DNA of 64,000 nucleotides from Melioribacteraceae bacterium (lineage in GTDB: Bacteria > Bacteroidota > Ignavibacteria > Ignavibacteriales > Melioribacteraceae), in NCBI GenBank assembly GCA_026417375.1, contig JAOADJ010000004.1:1-64000 (forward strand), written 5' to 3'. Position numbers and translations under genes: made by a program. Each line of letters opens with the position of its first letter. Position 1 is the stretch's first letter. Shown here piece after piece: positions 30,351 through 38,708 of this stretch. The notes under the pieces are model-generated. The model searched no databases, had not been told where the DNA came from, and saw nothing but the letters and a program-made list of their open reading frames with translations.

Positions 30351-32339
30351 ATGATTAAATATAAAACAAATTACAAATTACTTTTCTACATAAGCATAAT
30401 TCTTTTTGTAATATGTTTAATTATGTTCCAATATTTCTATCAGATTGAAAGACAAAATAAAATAGATGAAATACAAACACATCAGAAATTACATGCCAAA
30501 CAAGCAATAAAAAACTTTGAAGAGTTAATTAATAAATGGGATGGATTGTTAAGCTACTTAATTAATGATAAAAATATCAAAGAAATGAATAAAGATGGCA
30601 TCGAATTAATTAACAAAATCTATTCTATTTATAAAAAGGAATTAAAAGGAATAACAAGAACTAACAAAAATGGTGTAATAACATATACTGTTCCCTTCTA
30701 TCCAAACACAATTGGAAGAAATATTTCACAACAAAAGCATATGATTAAATTATTGGAAAATCATAAGCCGGTTTGTAGTGATGTATTTAAATCTGTTCAA
30801 GGTTATGACGCAATTGTAGTTCATTATCCAATATTTAAAGGAACTAATTATGATGGTTCAATAGCTTTTCTTTTTAATTTTGAGAAGATTACAAATTCAA
30901 TATTAAAGGATATAAAAATTGGAGAAAAGGGTAAAACCTGGTTAATAACAAGCGAAGGATATATTCTTTTTAGTAACGAAACATTTATGCAAAAGAAATC
31001 TATTTATGATGTTTTCTTTAATGATACCGATAGATTACTTTTAGCTAAAAAAATGTTAACTGGCGAAGAAGGAATTGCAACTCTTAGTTATAATCATTCA
31101 AATCAAAATTATTATACTTACTATGTACCTGTAAAAATTCTTAATTCATTTTGGTCATTAGGAATATCTTACTCAGAATCTGAAATTACTGCATCATTAC
31201 TCAATTTCAGAAATAAACTTTTATTTCTTTTTGGAATGATTTTTATAGGTGGAATTTTAGCTGCTTATTTTGGTGTAAAAGGTTGGATAATTGTAAAGGA
31301 AGAATCCGCAAGAAAAAAGGCAGAAGTTGAAGCTAAACAAAGTGAAGAACGATATAAATATTTATTTGAAAGTATTAATATTAGTCTTTTCCAAACGAAT
31401 TTAAATTTCGAATTAATTAAAGCTAATCAATATTTCATTAATTTATTTCAATATAATAAAGAAGAAATTTTCAAAATACCTTTCAATTTATTATTTGAAA
31501 ATGTTGAAGATAAAAATCAAATAAAAGAAGAGTTGTTAAAAAATGAAAGTATTAAAAGTAAAGAAATTTTAATGGTAAAAAATAATGGAGATAAATTTTG
31601 GGCATCGTTAAATGCAACATTATTGAAAGATGAAAATGGAAATTATATTTCAATTTTAGGAAGCATTAGAGATATAACAGAAAGAAAAGATTATATCGAA
31701 GTATTAAAAAAACATATTGAAGAAAAAGATTTATTAATTAATGAAGTATTTCATAGAACCAAAAATAATTTGCAAGTAATTATTTCGATGTTAGAATTAC
31801 ATAACCTTTTAACCGAAGATAAATCAGCTCAAAATGTAATTTCAGACATGATTAAAAGATTACATGTAATGTCTTTGGCACATAAACAATTATTTCAAAG
31901 AGAAGATTTATCTAAAATTTCTTTCAAATCTTATATCGAAGAAATTTTTCTCTATTTATCAGAATTTTATAAAAACAAATCTAATTCAATTGAACTTAAA
32001 CTTAACATTGAAGATTTCAATATTCTTTTTGATTTAGCACTTCCTTGTGGCTTAATGTTTAATGAATTAATTAATTTCTTTACTGTAAATAGTGAACCTA
32101 ATTCCAGAATAAATTTAATTTTAGATGCATATAAAGAAGATGATGAAATATTTATAAATATTTTATCTGACTTTAGAGCTAAAGAAACCGATAAATCAAT
32201 TAATGAAAATAAATTTGACTTGGGATTATTTTTTAGTTTAGTTGAAAATCAACTAAGAACAAACATTACTAAATCATTCGAAAATAATTTTTCAATTAAA
32301 TTTTCATTTAAAGATAATCTTTATGACGAAAGAGTCTAA
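30351..32339 (+). CDS. Cache/PAS sensor histidine kinase (HisKA_2) with eroded ATP-binding domain
   Basis: The 662-residue protein has a membrane helix at 10-26, an extracytoplasmic double-Cache region of about 250 residues, a second helix (LLFLFGMIFIGGILAAYFG), a PAS domain (YKYLFESINISLFQTN, ending DITERKDY) and a HisKA_2 dimerisation domain with the phosphoacceptor His in NEVFHRTKNNLQVI. The CA domain is poor: the N-box reads GLMFNELINFFTV, where the family expects NELVTNAL, and the DxGxG box is absent (ILSDFRAKETD). The C-terminal G-rich lid is not visible. Phosphorylation may be weak or depend on a partner. The stop overlaps the receiver gene by 17 bases. Confidence 0.85.
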   Translation: MIKYKTNYKLLFYISIILFVICLIMFQYFYQIERQNKIDEIQTHQKLHAKQAIKNFEELINKWDGLLSYLINDKNIKEMNKDGIELINKIYSIYKKELKGITRTNKNGVITYTVPFYPNTIGRNISQQKHMIKLLENHKPVCSDVFKSVQGYDAIVVHYPIFKGTNYDGSIAFLFNFEKITNSILKDIKIGEKGKTWLITSEGYILFSNETFMQKKSIYDVFFNDTDRLLLAKKMLTGEEGIATLSYNHSNQNYYTYYVPVKILNSFWSLGISYSESEITASLLNFRNKLLFLFGMIFIGGILAAYFGVKGWIIVKEESARKKAEVEAKQSEERYKYLFESINISLFQTNLNFELIKANQYFINLFQYNKEEIFKIPFNLLFENVEDKNQIKEELLKNESIKSKEILMVKNNGDKFWASLNATLLKDENGNYISILGSIRDITERKDYIEVLKKHIEEKDLLINEVFHRTKNNLQVIISMLELHNLLTEDKSAQNVISDMIKRLHVMSLAHKQLFQREDLSKISFKSYIEEIFLYLSEFYKNKSNSIELKLNIEDFNILFDLALPCGLMFNELINFFTVNSEPNSRINLILDAYKEDDEIFINILSDFRAKETDKSINENKFDLGLFFSLVENQLRTNITKSFENNFSIKFSFKDNLYDERV

Positions 32340-32694
32340 TAAAAATAAAATTTTGATAGTAGAAGATGAATTTTTAACTGCTAAATTTTTTGAGATAAAG
32401 TTAAAAACAAAAAATTATGATGTCCTAAAAATTGTTGCTACTGGAAAAGATGCAATTGAATCTGCAATTACTTTAAAACCAGATTTTATATTAATGGATA
32501 TTAGACTTGAAGGACACATGGATGGAATAGATGCAGCAAAAGAAATTTTAAATAAAATTGATACTAAAATAATTTTTATTTCTGGATATTCGGAAAATAA
32601 CTTTAAAGAAAAATTAAATAATGTTAATTATCTATCTTTTTTTAGCAAACCACTCGATATAAACAATTTAATTGATGTGTTGAAAAAATGTTAG
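32323..32694 (+). CDS. Single-domain response regulator
   Basis: The 123-residue receiver has IVEDEF for the acidic pocket, LMDIRL with the phosphorylated Asp near residue 59, SGYSEN at the conserved Ser/Thr and FSKPLD with the Lys. It has no output domain, so it probably relays phosphate or binds a protein. It overlaps the kinase gene by 17 bases and uses ATG, supporting a pair. A strong hairpin starts inside its stop codon. Confidence 0.9.
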   Translation: MTKESNKNKILIVEDEFLTAKFFEIKLKTKNYDVLKIVATGKDAIESAITLKPDFILMDIRLEGHMDGIDAAKEILNKIDTKIIFISGYSENNFKEKLNNVNYLSFFSKPLDINNLIDVLKKC

Positions 32695-32734
32695 TCTCAA
32701 AAGCAAAATTTTAAGTTTACTTTTGAGACTTTTA
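32693..32734. terminator. Terminator between the receiver and FKBP genes
   Basis: A perfect 11-bp stem, AGTCTCAAAAG (32693-32703) with CTTTTGAGACT (32720-32730), is followed by TTTT on the plus strand and has an A-rich left flank. It sits between convergent genes and probably works in both directions. Confidence 0.8.
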
Positions 32735-32739
32735 AAAAT

Positions 32740-33504
32740 TTATTTTACAATATCTAATAATTCAACTTCAAAAATTAGTACTGATGCTGGTGGAATAACA
32801 GGTTCTCTTCCCTCTTCACCATAAGCTAAATTATAAGGTATATAAAATTCAAATTTTGAACCAACAGGCATTAATTGTAAACCTTCAGTCCATCCTTTAA
32901 TTACCTGATTCAATGGAAATTCAGCTGGTTGATTTCTTTTATATGAACTATCAAATTCTTTTCCATCAATTAAAGTACCTTTGTAGTGAACTTTAACTGT
33001 ACTGGTTTCAGTTGGTTTTTCTCCATTTCCCATTTGAATAACTTTGTATTGTAACCCACTGGCTGTTACCTGAACACCATCTTTCTTTTTATTTTCATCA
33101 AGAAAAGCTTCTCCTTCTTTTTTATTTTTTTCAATTACTGGTGCTAGTTCTGCCATTCTTTTTTCTTGTTCTTTTTTCATTTGCTCAGAACGTGCTGCCA
33201 TCATTCTATCATTGAATTTTGTCATCACACTTTGCATTTCTTCCTGAGTCAAAATTGATTTCCCTTCAAGATAATCTTTCATTCCTGCAATGATACCATC
33301 AAAATTTATTTTCATGTTTGGATCTTTCAAGTTCATTGCGATATTTTGCCCAATCGAATAACTAACTGAATCATCTTCTGTTTTAATTGTAAACATTGTC
33401 TTTTCCTTTTGTGTTTGATTAGTTTTTTTCGTTGTTTCTTTCTTTTGTGCATTTATTATACTAATACTTAATACTAATATTAATAATAATCTTAAATATT
33501 TCAT
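32740..33504 (-). CDS. FKBP-type peptidyl-prolyl isomerase, exported
   Basis: The start is the ATG at 33504 with GGAG seven bases upstream; it gives a signal peptide (MKYLRLLLILVLSISIINA). A further in-frame upstream extension lacks a ribosome site. The 254-residue protein has a Mip/FkpA-like N-terminal dimerisation helix region (VSYSIGQNIAMNLK, then a long charged helix) and a C-terminal FKBP domain (VKVHYKGTLIDGKEFDSSY, GWTEGLQLMPVGSKFEFYIP, IPPASVLIFEVELL). It should be a periplasmic folding chaperone/isomerase. Its promoter candidate is listed separately. Confidence 0.93.
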   Translation of the reverse strand: MKYLRLLLILVLSISIINAQKKETTKKTNQTQKEKTMFTIKTEDDSVSYSIGQNIAMNLKDPNMKINFDGIIAGMKDYLEGKSILTQEEMQSVMTKFNDRMMAARSEQMKKEQEKRMAELAPVIEKNKKEGEAFLDENKKKDGVQVTASGLQYKVIQMGNGEKPTETSTVKVHYKGTLIDGKEFDSSYKRNQPAEFPLNQVIKGWTEGLQLMPVGSKFEFYIPYNLAYGEEGREPVIPPASVLIFEVELLDIVK

Positions 33505-33537
33505 TATTACTCCATTTACTTTTGAAATTTGGGTGGT

Positions 33538-33568
33538 CAAAATACATTTCAATGTTATGATAAGCAAA
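33538..33568 (-). promoter_or_regulatory. Candidate promoter of the FKBP gene
   Basis: On the minus strand TTTG (33568-33565) is followed 20 nt later by TATTTTG (33544-33538), close to TTTG-N20-TAnnTTTG with one base missing in the -7 box. It lies 34 bases before the ATG. Confidence 0.4.
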
Positions 33569-33624
33569 TAACATTAAAACTATTTATTTTATAAATATTA
33601 AATGAACAATTTGGAGTATTAAAC

Positions 33625-34599
33625 ATGAAAAAGATTTTTATGTTCCTCATAATATTTGTATCAAACATTTTTTCACAAGTTTATAAAATTGATTCCCCTT
33701 TCACACACACTTATTCTATTGTTGCCATTGATCCAATAACCGGAGATATGGGAGTTGCAGTTCAATCTCATTGGTTTTCTGTTGGAACAATTGTTTCCTG
33801 GGGAGAAGCTGGAGTTGGCGTAATAGCAACTCAATCTTTTGTTAACCCATCTTTCGGTCCCCATGGTTTAGAATTATTGAAAAGCGGTATGAATGCACAA
33901 GATGTTTTAGATAAATTAATTTCTGAAGATGAAGGAAGAGACTTCAGACAATTAGCAATACTTGATTCAAAAGGAAATGTTGCTGCATATACCGGAAAAA
34001 ATTGTATTCAATCTGCCGGACACATAGTTGGGAAAGGTTATTCTGTTCAGGCAAATTTAATGTTGAATGATAAAGTATGGCCTGAAATGTCTAAAGCTTT
34101 TGAAAATTCTAAAGGTACATTTGCTGAAAGAATTCTTGATGCACTTGATGCAGCTGAAAAAGTTGGTGGAGATATTCGGGGAAAGCAATCTGCCGCTTTA
34201 TTAATTGTTAAAGCAAAATCAACTGGTAAAGTTTGGGAAGATAGATTAATTGATTTAAGAGTTGATGATAGTAATGAACCATTAAAAGAATTAAGAAGAT
34301 TATATAAAGTTCATCAAGCATATCAACATATGAATAATGGAGATTTAGCTGTTGAAAAAAATGATATGAATAAAGCAATGGAAGAATATTCTTCTGCAAT
34401 GAAAATGTTTCCGAATAATTTAGAAATGAAATATTGGACTGCCGTAGCACTGACAAATAAAGGAAATTTAAAAGATGCTTTACCAATGTTTAAGGAAATT
34501 TTTAAGAAAGATAAAAACTGGAAAATTTTAACTCCAAGATTAATTCCCAATGGATTATTAACCGTTGATGAAAATACACTGAAGGAAATATTGAAATAA
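33625..34599 (+). CDS. DUF1028 family Ntn-hydrolase-like protein, secreted
   Basis: The 324-residue protein has a signal peptide (MKKIFMFLIIFVSNIFSQ) and the DUF1028 core: THTYSIVAIDPITGDMGVAVQS, GAGVGVIATQ-like segment VGVIATQSFVNPSFGP, and GKGYSVQANLML near residue 130. The family has an N-terminal-nucleophile hydrolase fold but no agreed substrate. The C-terminal 90 residues contain a TPR-like pair (MNKAMEEYSSAMKMFPNN, LKDALPMFKEIFKKDKNW). GGAG precedes the ATG. It is followed by its own terminator. Confidence 0.88.
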   Translation: MKKIFMFLIIFVSNIFSQVYKIDSPFTHTYSIVAIDPITGDMGVAVQSHWFSVGTIVSWGEAGVGVIATQSFVNPSFGPHGLELLKSGMNAQDVLDKLISEDEGRDFRQLAILDSKGNVAAYTGKNCIQSAGHIVGKGYSVQANLMLNDKVWPEMSKAFENSKGTFAERILDALDAAEKVGGDIRGKQSAALLIVKAKSTGKVWEDRLIDLRVDDSNEPLKELRRLYKVHQAYQHMNNGDLAVEKNDMNKAMEEYSSAMKMFPNNLEMKYWTAVALTNKGNLKDALPMFKEIFKKDKNWKILTPRLIPNGLLTVDENTLKEILK

Positions 34600-34609
34600 T
34601 TTTTATGTG

Positions 34610-34641
34610 GTCATTCTGATTTAATTTGGAATGACTTTTTA
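34610..34641 (+). terminator. Intrinsic terminator after the DUF1028 gene
   Basis: A 7-bp stem (GTCATTC 34610-34616 with GAATGAC 34629-34635) is followed by TTTTT. It lies just before the convergent polyferredoxin gene end. Confidence 0.65.
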
Positions 34642-34645
34642 ATTA

Positions 34646-36211
34646 TTAAAAAGGAAAATCTTCTTTAAGATCAACTTTTTGTTCAATTTTTAATTCGTTA
34701 TTAATTTCTGCTTTTTTATGAATTTCATTACCTTCAACATAAATTGCCTTGTAAGGAATTACAGGGCAAGCAAACTCACAAGCTCCGCATCCTATACAAT
34801 ATTTTTCTCTTACTTCCGGAATAACTAAAGTTCCTTCATAAGGAATCATATGAACTGCTTTAGTTGGGCAATGCTCTGAACATGCACCACATTCAGTTTT
34901 TTGTGTGTGCACAACACAATTTTCTTTTATGAATTTTGCAATTCCAAGTTGTGATAATTTTTTTTCTTCTAATTTTATAGGAAGAATTGCACCGGTTGGA
35001 CAAACTTCACTACAAATATTACATTCAAAATTGCAAAAGCCGGCATTGTTATCTAATCGTGGTTGTAACATTCCAGTAAAACCATATTCCAAAAATGATG
35101 GTTGTAAAACTTGTGTTGGGCAAGAGCTTACACACAAATGACACGCTGTACATTTACTGTTAAAATATTCTAAACTAATTGAACCCGGTGGAGATATTGC
35201 ATTCTTTCTGAAAATTGGAATTTTACTTGGCTTGGTAATTTTTATTTTCTTTTCTACTTGTGCGGCTAAATTAGTTAATGTCAATAAAAATATTGATGTT
35301 TTAACAAAGAAATTTCTTTTGTCATTATTAAAACTTTCATTTTTTATTTCTTCTTTTTTATTAAATGAAAAAGTAATTCCTTCGGTTGGACAACTTGTCA
35401 AACAATCGAAACAAACTACGCATCTGGTTTCATCAATTTTTTTATTAAGTGAATCAATACAATTAGCCTTACAATCTCTTGCACAAGCACCACAGCTCAA
35501 ACAATCTTCTTCTTTAATTCTAATTTTATAAAATGAAATTTTGGATAAGTAACCTAACAATGTTCCTACGGGACATACAGTGTTGCAATAAAGTCTTCCT
35601 TTTTTCCATGCAAGAACTAAAACTAAAATTAAAAATGAAAGTGAAATTAAAAACGGTATAAAATTAAATGCTTTTATATCGTAAGGTGAAATCCAAAATA
35701 TTCTGAATTGTTCTAAAATAAATGCAAGTAAATTATTTATGAAAACTAAAACTGGTTTGAAAAAATTACCAGAAATTCTACCATAAATACTATATGGATC
35801 AAATAGATTTACAATTAAAATAAAACCAAATGCAAATGTTATTATTGCTAAAAATAAAATTAATAATCGTAACCATTTAATTTCTTTTAAGAATAAATTT
35901 TTATTTCTTTTTTTCTTATTAATTTTTTTTGAAAAATAATTTACTAGATCTTGAAATGTTCCTAATGGACAAATTGTTGAGCAATAAATTCTTCCAAATA
36001 GAAATGTTAAAATAAATACAATTATAAATCCGAATGATGAAATTGAAATTATGGCTATAAATTTTAGTAACGATGGAACAAATTGTAAAAAAGTTATTTT
36101 ATTTGAAATTAACGGAGTAACCAAATTAAAAATATCAACAAAAAGAAAAGTTGTAATTAATAAAAAGAAAAGAGAAACAACAATCCGTAATTTTCTTAAA
36201 AAAGAATTCAT
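34646..36211 (-). CDS. Membrane polyferredoxin (NapH/NosR-like) with several 4Fe-4S sites
   Basis: The 521-residue protein has about five membrane helices in its first half, with two CxxxCP motifs (YCSTICPLG and YCNTVCPVG) as in NapH/NosR/CcoG proteins. The second half is cytoplasmic or periplasmic and carries ferredoxin motifs in order: CLSCGACARDC, CVVCFDCLTSCP, CTACHLCVSSCP, CNICSEVCP, CGACSEHCP and CIGCGACEFACP. It probably moves electrons between the quinone pool and iron-sulfur partners. Its ATG shares one base with the DUF362 stop (TAATG), so translation is coupled with that protein. Confidence 0.87.
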   Translation of the reverse strand: MNSFLRKLRIVVSLFFLLITTFLFVDIFNLVTPLISNKITFLQFVPSLLKFIAIISISSFGFIIVFILTFLFGRIYCSTICPLGTFQDLVNYFSKKINKKKRNKNLFLKEIKWLRLLILFLAIITFAFGFILIVNLFDPYSIYGRISGNFFKPVLVFINNLLAFILEQFRIFWISPYDIKAFNFIPFLISLSFLILVLVLAWKKGRLYCNTVCPVGTLLGYLSKISFYKIRIKEEDCLSCGACARDCKANCIDSLNKKIDETRCVVCFDCLTSCPTEGITFSFNKKEEIKNESFNNDKRNFFVKTSIFLLTLTNLAAQVEKKIKITKPSKIPIFRKNAISPPGSISLEYFNSKCTACHLCVSSCPTQVLQPSFLEYGFTGMLQPRLDNNAGFCNFECNICSEVCPTGAILPIKLEEKKLSQLGIAKFIKENCVVHTQKTECGACSEHCPTKAVHMIPYEGTLVIPEVREKYCIGCGACEFACPVIPYKAIYVEGNEIHKKAEINNELKIEQKVDLKEDFPF

Positions 36212-37128
36212 TACAATACAATTCTTTTGATATTCAATTTTGATAAATCCATTTTTCCGATTCCCATTGAATCAGCTATTTTAATGTAAGGAATTGATTC
36301 CGGTTCACTTCCAAAAAGTTTTGCAGCAGCAGCATCGGCAGCAACAATGTCTGTTGAAATAATTTGAGATTTCATTACAACTACATCATTTATTGAAACT
36401 CCACGCGGACCATTTTGCTTCATTACATAATAAGCATCAACAATATTTAAATGAGGTTTTTTTGTGAAAGTGCAATAATCAGCGATACACTGATGCAAAT
36501 CATTACGATGCCAAAAACCACGGTCCCAAACTACACCCATCATATTTTTCATTGATATAGTTAATTTAGCAGAACCATGATGTTTTAACACAGGCATATT
36601 TATAAAAACATCCGATTCTAAAATTAATTCATGAACTTTTGTTTTAGTTAATACTTTTCCAAAATTAATAGTAATATCTTGATAATAACTTTCACTATTA
36701 CCAGGAACTAATGTGCCACCAGCATCTTTAACTGCTTTTTCTATTCCACTGTTTGAATAAGCTCTCTTCCAATCATCACAAGTATGATCGAAAACATATA
36801 CATCTTTTGCTCCTGCATCAAAACAATGTTTAATAACCTGAGAAACAAGTTTTGGATTTGTATTTGCAGCTCTTTCAGGTGAAGTATCCCAACCAATGTT
36901 TGGTTTAATTAAAACTTTCTGGTTTTTCTTAACAAAATTTTTAATACCACCAAGATGTTTTATTGCTTCATCAAACATTTTATCCGGCTCGCCACCTTTA
37001 ATTGCAACTAAATCATAATTTGAATTTTGAGTTAAACTACTTTTTGCAAAATAATTTCCAAATACACCGGGAATTGTAATTGAAGCACCAGCCAAAAATC
37101 CATTCTTTAAAAAATCTCTTCTTTTCAT
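36211..37128 (-). CDS. DUF362 protein with twin-arginine signal
   Basis: The start is the ATG at 37128 with GAGG upstream. The 305-residue product begins with MKRRDFLKNGFLAG, a twin-arginine export signal, consistent with folding and cofactor loading before export. The DUF362 domain is recognised by KNQKVLIKPNIGWD, SDVFINMPVLKHHGSAKLTISMKNMMG and DIVAADAAAAKLFG. The family often occurs with iron-sulfur proteins and is thought to be redox related; no reaction is known. The pairing with the NapH-like polyferredoxin supports an exported redox module. It is divergent from a small membrane-protein gene. Confidence 0.87.
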   Translation of the reverse strand: MKRRDFLKNGFLAGASITIPGVFGNYFAKSSLTQNSNYDLVAIKGGEPDKMFDEAIKHLGGIKNFVKKNQKVLIKPNIGWDTSPERAANTNPKLVSQVIKHCFDAGAKDVYVFDHTCDDWKRAYSNSGIEKAVKDAGGTLVPGNSESYYQDITINFGKVLTKTKVHELILESDVFINMPVLKHHGSAKLTISMKNMMGVVWDRGFWHRNDLHQCIADYCTFTKKPHLNIVDAYYVMKQNGPRGVSINDVVVMKSQIISTDIVAADAAAAKLFGSEPESIPYIKIADSMGIGKMDLSKLNIKRIVL

Positions 37129-37201
37129 TTTGACCTCAAATAATTTTGATGTCAACATAAAAATATGTTATCTTGAATTCAAGAAATTTTTGGAGATTTT
37201 T

Positions 37202-37714
37202 ATGAATATCAACTCAATTGCTATTGAAAAGAAAAATTATAAAGATGTTTTATTTGATTTATTAGCTTTAACTTTTATTTTTTTCGTCCCAACTTTATCT
37301 CACTTAACAACTTTACCTTTATATTATTTTGAACCTATGAGAATTTTATTGTTAATAAGTTTAGTTCATACTTCTAAGAAAAATGTATTTGTTTTGACAT
37401 TTTTATTGCCATTATTCTCATTTATAGTTTCTGCTCATCCATCTATTTACAAAGCTTTTCTCATTTCAAGTGAATTAACTTTAAATGTATTTCTCTTTTT
37501 ATTTATTACAAAATACTTTTCAAATTACTATTTACCGATGGCAATTTCTATTTTAGTTAGTAAGCTTTATTATTATTTGATTAAATTTTTTATGCTTCAA
37601 TCAGGATTAATAAGTGGCGAATTATTTACATCCCCATTTGTTTATCAATTTATTGTTACAATTTTAGTTACAGTTTATATTGGATTATTTTATAATAAAG
37701 AAATTAAAAAATAA
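37202..37714 (+). CDS. Six-helix integral membrane protein, unknown
   Basis: The start is the ATG at 37202, preceded by TTTGGAG at good distance; the longer frame from 37130 overlaps the DUF362 signal region and lacks a ribosome site. The 170-residue product is almost entirely hydrophobic with about six helices (FDLLALTFIFFVPTLSHL, MRILLLISLVHT, FVLTFLLPLFSFIVSA, FLFLFITKYF, ILVSKLYYYLIKFFML, FIVTILVTVYIGLF). The size and pattern resemble ECF-type substrate-binding components, but no conserved motif confirms this. Function unknown. Confidence 0.7.
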   Translation: MNINSIAIEKKNYKDVLFDLLALTFIFFVPTLSHLTTLPLYYFEPMRILLLISLVHTSKKNVFVLTFLLPLFSFIVSAHPSIYKAFLISSELTLNVFLFLFITKYFSNYYLPMAISILVSKLYYYLIKFFMLQSGLISGELFTSPFVYQFIVTILVTVYIGLFYNKEIKK

Positions 37715-38353
37715 TTAACCGATTGTGTTACATATACTATCGGGTGTATCCCGATAGTATATGTATGTAGGAAAATCAACTTTAACAACTTTGAATTTTT
37801 GAATTGCTCTTTCAAAAAAATCTGAATCATCACTGTATTTCAAATTTTGAAATCCATTTAATTCAATAAATACCTTTCTTTTTCCGAAAAATGTTCCCCC
37901 AATTACACAATCAGAAAGATGAATTTCTTTTGTCAAATCATTTTTATCTTTAACAAACGGATGACCAATTATTTCAACACCACCATGAATTAAATCAACG
38001 TCATGATTATTAAGCATAAAATTTAATCTCTCTTCAATATAATTTGATTTATATTCATCATCGCTACCAATAAAACAAATATACTTTCCAACTGATAAAG
38101 TTAATCCTACATTTTGTGAAAGAGGTGGTTTTCTGTTTGAGTGTTTTGTATATCTAATATTTTCATATTTCATTAAATAAGAATTTACTAATTCAAAAGT
38201 ATTATCTGTACTTCCATCATCAACAATAATTAATTCCCATTCTTTAAAAGTTTGATTTATTACAGAATCAATAGCACGTGATAAAAGATTAAATCTATTA
38301 TATGTTGGAAGAATGACTGAAACTATTGGATTATAACTTTTGTAAACCTGCAT
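37715..38353 (-). CDS. Glycosyltransferase family 2
   Basis: The 212-residue protein has the GT2/GT-A fold motifs: VSVILPTYNRFNLLSRAIDSV at the N terminus, IIVDDGSTDNT near residue 42, FIGSDDEYKSN (the DxD-like metal site) near 94 and DDSDFFERAIQ near 170. It transfers a sugar from a nucleotide donor, probably to cell-surface glycan. It is short for the family and ends in RDTPDSICNTIG, where the DNA is a perfect inverted repeat, so the C terminus may have been changed by a palindromic insertion. A single gene. Confidence 0.85.
   Translation of the reverse strand: MQVYKSYNPIVSVILPTYNRFNLLSRAIDSVINQTFKEWELIIVDDGSTDNTFELVNSYLMKYENIRYTKHSNRKPPLSQNVGLTLSVGKYICFIGSDDEYKSNYIEERLNFMLNNHDVDLIHGGVEIIGHPFVKDKNDLTKEIHLSDCVIGGTFFGKRKVFIELNGFQNLKYSDDSDFFERAIQKFKVVKVDFPTYIYYRDTPDSICNTIG
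37730..37764. repeat. Perfect 15-bp inverted repeat in the GT2 3' end
   Basis: ACATATACTATCGGG (37730-37744) and CCCGATAGTATATGT (37750-37764) are exact complements around a five-base loop. It encodes the last residues of the GT2 protein. On the minus strand a T-rich stretch (TTATTTTTTAATTT) begins a few bases after the stop, so it may act as a terminator, or be a mobile palindromic unit. Confidence 0.8.
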
Positions 38354-38449
38354 TATAAAATTCCTAAATTATTCAAGAGTAAAAATAGTTTTTTTATTGT
38401 TTCATTTTTTAATAACTTAAACACCCAAGTTGATAAAATAATTTCTATT

Positions 38450-38686
38450 ATGAGAATAAAAGAGCAAAAAACTTACTTAGAGACATTAAAAAAGTATGAA
38501 AGAAAGTTTGAATCAAAAGAATTAGACTTATATAAAATGCTTTTAAAACGTCACAAAGATGATGAAGAATTAGATAAATTATCAATGGAAAAACTTAAAA
38601 ACTTATACACAAAATATCATCTCAATAGAGAAAAGAAAAATTACGATCATCTTTTCAAAAAAATTGATGAAGATCCTCAACAATAA
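38450..38686 (+). CDS. Small helical charged protein, unknown
   Basis: The 78-residue frame is predicted to be almost all helix with many Lys, Glu and Leu (YLETLKKYERKFESKELDLYKM, HKDDEELDKLSMEKLKNLYTKY). It could be a coiled-coil adaptor. No ribosome site is obvious before the ATG. It lies 22 bases upstream of the DUF2723 gene on the same strand, which supports it as a real co-transcribed gene. I recognise no family. Confidence 0.55.
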   Translation: MRIKEQKTYLETLKKYERKFESKELDLYKMLLKRHKDDEELDKLSMEKLKNLYTKYHLNREKKNYDHLFKKIDEDPQQ

Positions 38687-38708
38687 TTGTTAAAATTACG
38701 GTGAAATA

